A stretch of 64,000 bases of DNA from Planctomycetaceae bacterium (GTDB lineage: Bacteria > Planctomycetota > Planctomycetia > Pirellulales > Pirellulaceae): positions 149,853-213,852 of the forward strand of contig PBNZ01000024.1 of assembly GCA_002723275.1 (NCBI GenBank), read 5' to 3'. The translations under genes were made by a program, and so were the position numbers. The notes beneath the pieces were generated by a model. That model ran no database searches, was not told where the DNA came from, and saw nothing but the letters and a program-made list of their open reading frames with translations. Shown in pieces: positions 37,616 through 44,556 of this stretch (the stretch's first letter is position 1; each line of letters opens with the position of its first letter).

Positions 37616-38702
37616 ACTTTGGACTTTGGCAATTGCGGTTGTGACTTCCGTTTCCTGTTCGCTCTGCGGGAGCCTGTTGGTTGTGAATCGTCAGGCGATG
37701 GTCAGCGAGGGACTCAGTCACGCTGTCCTGCCCGGATTAGCGATCGCCTTTTGGATTTCGCGCGACTATAACTCACCTTGGCTCTTAATCGCCGCAGGGG
37801 CCAGCGGGTTAGTCATGATCTGGCTCACCGAAGCGTTTCAAAGGACAAAGCTGCTTGACCCGGATGCAAGTCTTGGGATTGTGTTTGCAGGTATGTTTAG
37901 CCTGGGAGTCCTGTTCGTAAGCAATTTCCTGAAGCAGACACACTTTCACGCTGATTGCATTATCGAAGGCAATCTTGCCATCGCATCGCTTGATCGATTT
38001 GAGATCGGTGGCTGGGACCTTGGTCCGAAATCGTGGCTTGTGATGCTGCTGATTCTGATCGTGCAGATCCTGTTTGTTTCTGTTTGCTACAAAGAATTAA
38101 AGGCCACTCTTTTCGATCCAGAGCTGGCAAGCCGATTTGGGTTGCGTCCAAGGCTGTTTCAATTGCTTTGGCTGTCGATCGTGTCCTTAACCACGGTAGC
38201 GGCCTTTAATGTGGCCGGTTCCATTCTGATTGTGGCACTTATGATCGCTCCGCCGGCAGCTGCCTATTTGGTGACGACTCGCCTTCACCATCTTTTGTTG
38301 GTGTCCGCCATAGTGGGCGCGGTTTCTGCCATGATTGGTTTTTATGCATCGCTGTTTTTGGATGTTGCGCCCACCGGGACTGTTGCTTCAGCAGCAGGTT
38401 TCGTCTTTTTGCTGGTTTTATTTTGTTCTCCAAGCAATGGATTTATTGTGAAGCAATGGGGGCATTGGCAACGTAATCGAGCCACGCTCGAATGTCTCGC
38501 CTTGCAGTGGATTAAGGATGGTTCGCAAGATCGCTTTTCTTTCTCACGAGGAAGAATGAGACCGTTTCGGAAATGGCAATACATTCTGAAACGTCTGAAT
38601 CGACAAGCGTTGATTGAGCAGGCATCAGGTCACTACGCATTGACGCCTGCAGGCCACAAAAAACTCGCGGCTAAATTGGCTGAGTTCAATGCGGCTCATT
38701 AG
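37605..38702 (+). CDS. Metal ABC transporter permease 2 fused to a winged-helix domain
   Basis: Start TTG 37605 is set by GGAGG at 37593-37597, 7 nt upstream, and overlaps the end of permease 1 by 11 bp; 365 aa. The first about 270 residues are an ABC-3 permease (VSEGLSHAVLPGLAIAFW, DASLGIVFAGMFSLG, AFNVAGSILIVALMIAPPAAAY). The last about 80 residues, from WGHWQRNRATLECLALQW to LTPAGHKKLAAKLAEFN, form a winged helix-turn-helix-like region reminiscent of iron/manganese-dependent repressors (DtxR/MntR), without their metal-binding second domain. Such a fusion may act as a cytoplasmic regulatory or assembly domain; DNA binding by a membrane protein is unproven. Confidence 0.88.
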   Translation: MSLELWTLAIAVVTSVSCSLCGSLLVVNRQAMVSEGLSHAVLPGLAIAFWISRDYNSPWLLIAAGASGLVMIWLTEAFQRTKLLDPDASLGIVFAGMFSLGVLFVSNFLKQTHFHADCIIEGNLAIASLDRFEIGGWDLGPKSWLVMLLILIVQILFVSVCYKELKATLFDPELASRFGLRPRLFQLLWLSIVSLTTVAAFNVAGSILIVALMIAPPAAAYLVTTRLHHLLLVSAIVGAVSAMIGFYASLFLDVAPTGTVASAAGFVFLLVLFCSPSNGFIVKQWGHWQRNRATLECLALQWIKDGSQDRFSFSRGRMRPFRKWQYILKRLNRQALIEQASGHYALTPAGHKKLAAKLAEFNAAH

Positions 38703-38703
38703 T

Positions 38704-38720
38704 TTTTCGGCGACCGAAAA
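38704..38720. terminator. Short hairpin after the ABC importer operon
   Basis: TTTTCGG and CCGAAAA form a 7-bp stem with loop CGA directly after the permease stop. No T-run follows on the plus strand, so it is a weak terminator candidate. Confidence 0.4.
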
Positions 38721-38944
38721 GGGGTGCGGATGGCAATCATTTGCATTTGAGGGCCTTCGTGTGGCACCTTAATCATGAGTACCGAAAAGACTGCGATCGC
38801 ATCCGATTTCACACGATGCGTAGTCCCCGTTGGTAAGCCTTGGTTGGTGTGTCGGACCAGCGCAACGAATGGATCGACGACGACGTTGAATGGCCTGGTA
38901 TTTCTGGAAATATCGCGTGGATGGATTACCCCTCAGCGACGGTT

Positions 38945-38965
38945 GCTTCCGGTTTTATCGGAAGC
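38945..38965. terminator. Hairpin downstream of the minus-strand PEP-CTERM gene
   Basis: GCTTCCG and CGGAAGC form 7 pairs around loop GTTTTAT, 8 bp past the stop of the minus-strand gene at 38973. There is no T-run, so its role as a terminator is uncertain. Confidence 0.35.
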
Positions 38966-38972
38966 CATTTCG

Positions 38973-40172
38973 TTAATACTTGCGGCGGTACCAACCAATT
39001 GTGGAGACAGCAACGCCAAGCAGAGCCCAGATGGCGATACTGGTGGGCTCAGGGATGACTCTCGGGTCTTCCTGGATCACCGGGACAAAGGTAAATCCTC
39101 CCAAGAACTCAACCGTGGTGTCTGGCAGTTCGAGGTCCAATTGGATACTGTGTTCATCTGCGAAAACAACGCCGCTGTTGGTGTCGATAGTCCCTAAATC
39201 TTTGTTGTCCACCGTCCACTTGATAATGCTACTTGGGGGATCGCTTTGGGCAATGAAGAAATTGCCATCCAGGTCAAAATCAATGCCTCCTGTAGGATCG
39301 TAATCATCACTGGTCAGGATGGCTTCGATATCATCCTCATCTAGGAAAATCGAGACGACACCCTCAGGCGTTACGCGAAAGATGTCCTCGGTTTCCTCAT
39401 CAACAAGAATGATATCGCCATTTGGAGCCGTAGTGATAAAACGTTCCTTGTCCGTAACTTGGGTTGGGAAATCTTCTTCACCGACGAGCTCTGTAATGAC
39501 GGGCGTAGGACCGCTGATGTCAATTTTAATCAGAGAGTCATCGCCGTAGTCATTCACGACATAGAGGGTCGTTTCGTCGGGGGATAAAGCGATGCCACCA
39601 TTCACCTGGACTTTTGAGGTGGAGAGGGCTGTCGTGAAATCCTCTTGAGACACGAGCACGCTTACCTCGCCCGTGACCCGATCAATTTCTAATATCGCAT
39701 CCAACTCCAATTCGGTGATATACAACGAGTCACCACTGCCAGCGGCGATCTTTTCTGGAGTGGCTGAAATAATTTCCGAATCGTACAGCTGCGTGACCGC
39801 CACAATGTCTGACTCTCTAACGATCTGCTGGAGTCCGGTGTTTTCGTTGAGGCGAAATAGTCCGTCAGAAACGCTTTCGGTGAAATAGAAGTTGCCGTAG
39901 TGGTCGAACACAATGTCATTATCGGTGAAACGAACGCCTGTTCCTTCCGGAAAGGTATCGTTGGCAGCGGTTCGGGCGTTGTCAATATCGGTGGCTGTGA
40001 CCGTGACTCTTGCGTCACCCTCGGGTGTGATAGCCAGGATTCGGCCAGTCGACTCGCCTTCGGCGTTATCGACCACCCACATATCACCCGTTGTAATCTG
40101 GAGCGAGGCGGTCGTCTCCAAAGGTAAAAGAATGGCGACGATGAAGAGAGAAGCAATCAATGGTAATCGCAA
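38973..40172 (-). CDS. PEP-CTERM secreted beta-propeller protein
   Basis: 399 aa from TTG 40172, preceded by GGAGCGG. A signal peptide (LIASLFIVAILLPLETTAS) is followed by about six beta-propeller blades with NHL/YncE-like character (GNFYFTESVSDGLFRLNENTG, GDSLYITELELDAILEIDR, DETTLYVVNDYGDDSLIKID, GNFFIAQSDPP). It ends with a PEP-CTERM signal: VIPEPTS, a hydrophobic helix and WYRRKY. It is probably exported and anchored through an exosortase. No substrate can be inferred. Confidence 0.85.
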   Translation of the reverse strand: MRLPLIASLFIVAILLPLETTASLQITTGDMWVVDNAEGESTGRILAITPEGDARVTVTATDIDNARTAANDTFPEGTGVRFTDNDIVFDHYGNFYFTESVSDGLFRLNENTGLQQIVRESDIVAVTQLYDSEIISATPEKIAAGSGDSLYITELELDAILEIDRVTGEVSVLVSQEDFTTALSTSKVQVNGGIALSPDETTLYVVNDYGDDSLIKIDISGPTPVITELVGEEDFPTQVTDKERFITTAPNGDIILVDEETEDIFRVTPEGVVSIFLDEDDIEAILTSDDYDPTGGIDFDLDGNFFIAQSDPPSSIIKWTVDNKDLGTIDTNSGVVFADEHSIQLDLELPDTTVEFLGGFTFVPVIQEDPRVIPEPTSIAIWALLGVAVSTIGWYRRKY

Positions 40173-40490
40173 GGTTCCGCTCCAAAATCTCAGGTTTCAA
40201 AAATTTCCTTCTGAACCATCGAGCACGCGATACAGCCGGGCTCTCTAGCCTAATAAGATCATGAAAAAACAGTGAATTGTCAATGAGATTTGTTTGTAAC
40301 GATGTCTTGACGATCCGCCGGTACATCCACGTTAATCCACCGCGTTCAATCGGTTGGAGAGGGAACCCACGTAATGAGGCGTTGCCCACTTACTGCAACC
40401 GGTGAATGGGGCGATATTGCCCTGGAAATCAGCTGTTTTATCGTGCCTTTGGCTTTGACATGCTTCTAAATGAATTTCTATGCTTGAGAT
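40173..40490. other. Divergent intergenic region
   Basis: About 318 bp between the PEP-CTERM gene and the HAD gene. Its right end holds the promoter-like element at 40455-40484. Nothing else recognisable was seen. Confidence 0.45.
40455..40484 (+). promoter_or_regulatory. Sigma-70-like promoter giving a near-leaderless HAD transcript
   Basis: TTGACA at 40455-40460 and TATGCT at 40479-40484 are separated by 18 nt. Transcription would begin about 7 nt after the -10, at or near the ATG at 40491. No Shine-Dalgarno sequence precedes that ATG, which agrees with leaderless initiation. Confidence 0.45.
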
Positions 40491-41225
40491 ATGGAATTTC
40501 CAAAAGCTGTATTGTTTGACTTGGATGACACCCTTTATGACCACCTCCATAGTGCACGACAGGGACTGATTGCGTTGAGTCGACGGCATCCTGCTTTGCA
40601 TCAGGTGCCCATACCGGTGTTGGAGGAACGGTATTCTCAGGCGCTTGAACAGCTGCACTTGCTAATGCTGAGCGGTGATCTGACGCAGGCAGAAGCTCGA
40701 ACCCGAAGGATGCAACAATTCTTCAGTAGCTTTCAGGTTTCACTCACCGATGAAGTGGCGCTCGCCGAGCACGGGTTGTTTCGCCATGACTGTGACCAGG
40801 CGTTTGAATTCGTGCGAGGGGCAGAAGAGATCTTGCGCCGCCTGCGAGAGTTTGAGATGAGAATGGCGATTGTGACCAATAATCTCGTCTCAGAACAAAT
40901 CAATAAGTTGAAACAGTTGGGCATCGAGGATTATTTCGACGTCGTTTCAATTTCCGAAGAAGTCGGTGTCTCAAAGCCCGACCCTGAAATCTTCATGATT
41001 ACTCTTGAGCGACTTGGACTCCAGGCCAGCGATGTCGTCATGGTTGGCGATTCGCTTAAAAGCGATATTCTGGGAGCTCAGGCGGTTGGTATTCGAACTG
41101 TTTGGTTGAATCGGCACTCGGATTCACCGGCACAACTTCCACCAGGAATTGCCGTGATCGATCAGGACTTTTCTGAGCAAGAACAGTCGATCTTGCAGAT
41201 TCTCGGTCCTCCTCCCTATGCGTAG
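40491..41225 (+). CDS. HAD-superfamily phosphatase
   Basis: 244 aa, cytoplasmic. HAD motif I is FDLDDTLYD, with both aspartates; motif II is IVTNNL; motif III is the Lys in VSKPDPEIF; motif IV is MVGDSLKSDILGA. An alpha-helical cap lies between motifs I and II. It therefore hydrolyses a phosphomonoester; the substrate cannot be predicted. The gene appears monocistronic. Confidence 0.9.
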   Translation: MEFPKAVLFDLDDTLYDHLHSARQGLIALSRRHPALHQVPIPVLEERYSQALEQLHLLMLSGDLTQAEARTRRMQQFFSSFQVSLTDEVALAEHGLFRHDCDQAFEFVRGAEEILRRLREFEMRMAIVTNNLVSEQINKLKQLGIEDYFDVVSISEEVGVSKPDPEIFMITLERLGLQASDVVMVGDSLKSDILGAQAVGIRTVWLNRHSDSPAQLPPGIAVIDQDFSEQEQSILQILGPPPYA

Positions 41226-41275
41226 ATTGAACGCAAGATTTGATCTTGGAATCATTCGGCTCAACGTGAACTTCC

Positions 41276-42193
41276 TTACCAGATTTTTCCCATCCAACGT
41301 CGCGACAACTCTTGCGATTGAGTAAACGTCGATTCCGGAGAATCCGAGTCTCGATGACTCTTGTATTCAGAGATTTTGATGTTCAGGTCGTAGGAATACT
41401 CGTGGGTGTTTGTCGCGTGAGTTGCGTAAGACATCGACGGGCCTCCATGTCCGTTTTCAAATCTTTCCCAGTCAAATCGTACGCGCTGTCTCGTGTGGTG
41501 GATCAAGCCTTCTTCCGGTAGGGATTTTGTGTTGTAGGGTAGGCCCGCGATGCGTTGCCATAACGATATCGGAGACGTCGGTCGAGGCGCGAAGCTCGCG
41601 AGGGATGCAGGCTTTTCCGGATGAAGACGAAACTGAGTTTTTGACGGTCCTTGATTTGAAATCAAGAAGACATCGACCATCGCGTTGCCGAGCCGAGTAG
41701 AGTCCTCGCCGAGCATCTCGTCTGGATCTGAAACAGAGGTGACAACGATAGCTTGCAGGCCAGATGCTGTACGAAGCGTCGGAATATGAATGTCGATGCC
41801 GTGATGGGTCCAGTCATTTTTTCTCAAGGCAACCGAAAATCTTTCGTGACATTCCAGCAGTTGTTCATCACCTCTCAAAATTTCGATTTCGAGTAAGAGT
41901 TTAGCACAGATATAGTCGCTCTCCGAATTCGACACACTCAAAGGATCTACCGTGCCCGCGGTCCATCGGTCTTCCGAGCTGATGAGTTTTCCTTGTGGTA
42001 TTCGTTCATTGATGGTGTCGGTGTCCACCGGGTGAGTTGCGAGATACTCGTGGAAATTCGGCGTTGACCAATAGTGCCAGGCGGCGGTTCCCATGCCGAA
42101 GATGAAACGCAGTATCAACACCGCGACGAGGACAAGGGTCACTGAGAGTAATCGCTTGAGTGGCTTTCGGAACTTCTCAGACTTGTTCGACAT
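41276..42193 (-). CDS. Membrane-anchored protein of unknown function
   Basis: 305 aa from ATG 42193 (an ATG at 42211 adds six residues). A basic N-terminus (MSNKSEKFRKPLKRLLS) precedes one membrane helix (VTLVLVAVLILRFIFG). The remaining extracytoplasmic part has features such as TIPDE-like acidic loops, LLEIEILRGDEQLLECHERF and YDLNIKISEYKSH, with no recognised motif. It is convergent with the HAD gene. Confidence 0.65.
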   Translation of the reverse strand: MSNKSEKFRKPLKRLLSVTLVLVAVLILRFIFGMGTAAWHYWSTPNFHEYLATHPVDTDTINERIPQGKLISSEDRWTAGTVDPLSVSNSESDYICAKLLLEIEILRGDEQLLECHERFSVALRKNDWTHHGIDIHIPTLRTASGLQAIVVTSVSDPDEMLGEDSTRLGNAMVDVFLISNQGPSKTQFRLHPEKPASLASFAPRPTSPISLWQRIAGLPYNTKSLPEEGLIHHTRQRVRFDWERFENGHGGPSMSYATHATNTHEYSYDLNIKISEYKSHRDSDSPESTFTQSQELSRRWMGKIW

Positions 42194-42465
42194 GGTTGTG
42201 TTCCAAGGCACTTTCGGTAGTAAGAGCTGGAAATGATGCTTCCCAATGAATCCTTAGTACTTATTCTTCAGCGTACCCGATTTCTTGCGAGTAAAATAAC
42301 CATTCGCGGAAATAAACTGCGCATCATTCGACTGGACTCGAAGACGAAAAATGGGTCAAGCGTTCGGTGAAATTGAGCCTTTGTTCACGAGGCCGTGATG
42401 AAACGTGGGATGCACTCGAGCCACAAAGGTGACGCAGTTGAGGATCGACAGCAATGGACGAGTCG

Positions 42466-43593
42466 TCAGGGTGTTGGTTTGTCGTCCGAGGTGAGTCCTT
42501 CCACCATGAAGGTGACAAGATCGGCCTTCTCTTGTTTCGTGAGATTGAGACGACCCCGCATTTCTTTTGATAGATGGGGATTGGGAATTCCACCCCGATC
42601 GTAAAACTCCATCACCTCTTCAAGCGTGGCAATGCTGCCATCATGCATGTAGGGGGCCGTGTCGACGACGTCGCGCATTGTGGGCACTTTGAAAAAGCCT
42701 TTGTTGGATTCGATCTTTGTGAACTCATACCGTCCAAGGTCAGGGTGTTCTTCCTCCATGCCAACTCCCAGATTGTGGTAGAAGATCGTCGTGAACGTGG
42801 GCGGTTCATGGCAGATAATGCACTTTGTTTTCCGACGATCCAGGAAAAGGTTAAGGCCGCGTTGAGCGGATGGTGACAGAGCGTTCTTGTCGCCTGCAAC
42901 AAATCGATCGTACGGGGAATTGCCAGCGACAATCGTACGCTGGTAGCTGGCGAGTGCCTTTGCAATGTTCGTTGTTGTCAGGCCGTCTTCAAAAGCGATT
43001 AAAAATAATTCGGGATACTCGCGGTGCTGTTGCAGACGCTCCAACAGGGCCTGGGCCGAAGGCATGCCCATTTCGTCCGGATTTAAGATCGGACCCAACG
43101 CCTGAGTTTCAAGGCTTCCCGCACGCCCGTCCCAAAATAAGGATTGATAATAGGCTGCGTTGAGAATGGAAGGCACATTTCGACGTCCCATCTTGCCGCT
43201 TACGCCCTTGGCAAAGGCCGCACCGTTAGTCCAGCCTTTGTCGGGAGCATGGCAGGTTGCGCATGACATGCTACGGTCGACTGAAAGGTCCGGGTCAAAA
43301 AAAAGCTTGCGGCCGAGATCAACCTTCTCGTGCGTCATCGGATTGTCCGGGCGCACGTAATAATCAGGAAGACCAACCGGTGCTTTACACTCGAACGATG
43401 TGGCGACATACGCAGCATTGATTTCCGGTGCTGGTGCGGCCGTCGCTGTTGTCTCTTCCGTAGTGCTAGTCGATAGAGAATCGCTTGGTCGACTCTCTTC
43501 CGCACAGGATATACACGGGAGCAGCAGCAAGATGAGATACAGGCCACGCAATTTGTGCATGCTGCACTGGCAACAAAGCTGCTTTACGGTCAT
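42466..43593 (-). CDS. Dihaem cytochrome c peroxidase (MauG-like), lipoprotein-type
   Basis: Start ATG 43593, 7 nt after AGGAA; 375 aa. The signal region LRGLYLILLLLPCISCAEE contains a lipobox-like ISC. Two haem-c motifs are CATCHAPDKGW and CIICHEPPTF, as in bacterial dihaem peroxidases, and the C-terminal APYMHDGSIATLEEVMEFYD segment carries the conserved His/Met axial region. It reduces H2O2 or modifies a partner protein in the periplasm. It starts 120 bp downstream of the end of the selenocysteine HMA gene, behind a strong terminator, so it has its own promoter. Confidence 0.92.
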   Translation of the reverse strand: MTVKQLCCQCSMHKLRGLYLILLLLPCISCAEESRPSDSLSTSTTEETTATAAPAPEINAAYVATSFECKAPVGLPDYYVRPDNPMTHEKVDLGRKLFFDPDLSVDRSMSCATCHAPDKGWTNGAAFAKGVSGKMGRRNVPSILNAAYYQSLFWDGRAGSLETQALGPILNPDEMGMPSAQALLERLQQHREYPELFLIAFEDGLTTTNIAKALASYQRTIVAGNSPYDRFVAGDKNALSPSAQRGLNLFLDRRKTKCIICHEPPTFTTIFYHNLGVGMEEEHPDLGRYEFTKIESNKGFFKVPTMRDVVDTAPYMHDGSIATLEEVMEFYDRGGIPNPHLSKEMRGRLNLTKQEKADLVTFMVEGLTSDDKPTP

Positions 43594-43646
43594 GACATGT
43601 TCCTGCTTCAACGAAATGAATCCCGCTAACACAGCTTAGTCATGAA

Positions 43647-43677
43647 AAAACGGTCGGACCAGCGGCCCGACCGTTTT
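43647..43677 (-). terminator. Intrinsic terminator of the HMA selenoprotein gene
   Basis: AAAACGGTCGG and CCGACCGTTTT pair perfectly (11 bp, 9-nt loop). On the minus strand six T follow the stem, so it ends the gene whose stop is at 43713 and separates it from the peroxidase gene. Confidence 0.85.
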
Positions 43678-43712
43678 CAATTATTTTCGGCACTGCGATT
43701 TTTATCGCTTTA

Positions 43713-44072
43713 TCACTTCACGGTTGCCCCATACCCCAGGCCTTCAATGGCCGCGATTATCTGGGCGTTATCCAGGCCATCGCCAGAGCAGGTTACGGAA
43801 TTCTTCGTGACTTCGTCTACAGTTACACCCGGTAACTTTGCCAAAGCGGCTTTAATCTTGCCACCTCAGCCACCCGGTCATCGCATCCCCGTGACGTTAA
43901 AGCTAACTGTTGAAGCAGTTAGTTGTGTATCCGTCGCGGGGTCGGTTGCCGCTCCGTCACCTGCGGCCGCGCTGGTGGTGTTGCTATCACCGCCTGGGCT
44001 AGGTGCGGGGCTTGACTGCGAACAGCCAATAGCGAGCAGCATGCAGAGCGCTGCCAAATGCTTTAGCTTCAT
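43713..44072 (-). CDS. Candidate double-selenocysteine HMA-domain lipoprotein
   Basis: ATG 44072 follows AAAGGGGA. Translation gives 64 residues to TGA at 43880-43878, but the same frame runs on through this and a second TGA (43868-43866) to TGA-TAA at 43715-43710, giving 119 aa. A lipoprotein signal (LLAIGCS) and an Ala/Ser/Asp linker precede an HMA domain: TVSFNVTGMR-U65-PGG-U69-GGKIKAALAKLPGVTV, then NSVTCSGDGLDNAQIIAAIEGLGYGATVK. The beta-alpha-beta-beta-alpha-beta pattern is complete, and both UGAs sit exactly where HMA proteins carry metal-binding cysteines (here with a CxxxC-type spacing). A stop at the first UGA would remove most of the domain. Likely a periplasmic metal or metalloid binder; target metal unknown. 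A normal cysteine-free pseudogene is very unlikely, since two independent TGAs fall on the two cysteine positions. Confidence 0.88.
43821..43880 (-). promoter_or_regulatory. Two in-frame TGAs with SECIS-like hairpins
   Basis: Read on the minus strand. After the second TGA, 43837-43832 (AGTTAC) pairs with 43826-43821 (GTAACT), six perfect pairs, loop CGGGT with G second; 34 nt separate this TGA from the loop, near the upper limit of bacterial SECIS spacing. After the first TGA, 43865-43860 (GGTGGC) pairs with 43850-43845 (GCCGCT), loop AAGATTAAA, 18 nt from the TGA; its G is third in the loop, a weaker fit. Folded by hand only. Confidence 0.5.
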
Positions 44073-44556
44073 CGGTCCCCTTTCGAAAAATATTGATGCA
44101 CTGCCGCCAACCGCTGGCGGACCCATCAACAAAGTCTAACACTCATACGCCGAGCCGTAAATCACGGTTTTTGACTCCCCAAACACTCCTGTCTGAGACC
44201 TTGAAGGATTGGTGGATTTACGTGAGCAAAGCAGTTCAAGCAGATGGAGAAATAAGAGTCAGAGCGCGTTTTATACGGAAAAACCAGGAAAGAGTGCCAC
44301 AATCCACTTGCGGTAAGTGCCAGCAAATGGTGCAGACTCCTTCATAGCATCGGTGCGCCGTGCCAAGGTTTGTAAGGATTTTAATACTTTTCGAACCACC
44401 TACTTGCCCGTCCCGTGCGGTTTTTCGGGAGGCAATGTTACCGCATTGGGTTTCTGAAATTTGCGTTTCTCTGATAAAATGGCTTTGCTTCCCCACGCTT
44501 CCTACCTCACTTGTGCTGGGTGAAACCATCGCAAGAAAATTCGTGGCGCGATCACC
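44073..44556. other. Divergent intergenic region
   Basis: About 480 bp between the HMA selenoprotein gene and the DUF1592-type gene. It presumably contains both promoters; no gene, repeat or operator was recognised. Open frames on both strands lack domains. Confidence 0.4.

Noticed and set aside
38775-39197. Plus-strand frame of 140 codons
   Set aside because: Most of it is antisense to the PEP-CTERM gene at 38973-40172, and its content (low complexity, no motif) is typical of a shadow frame.
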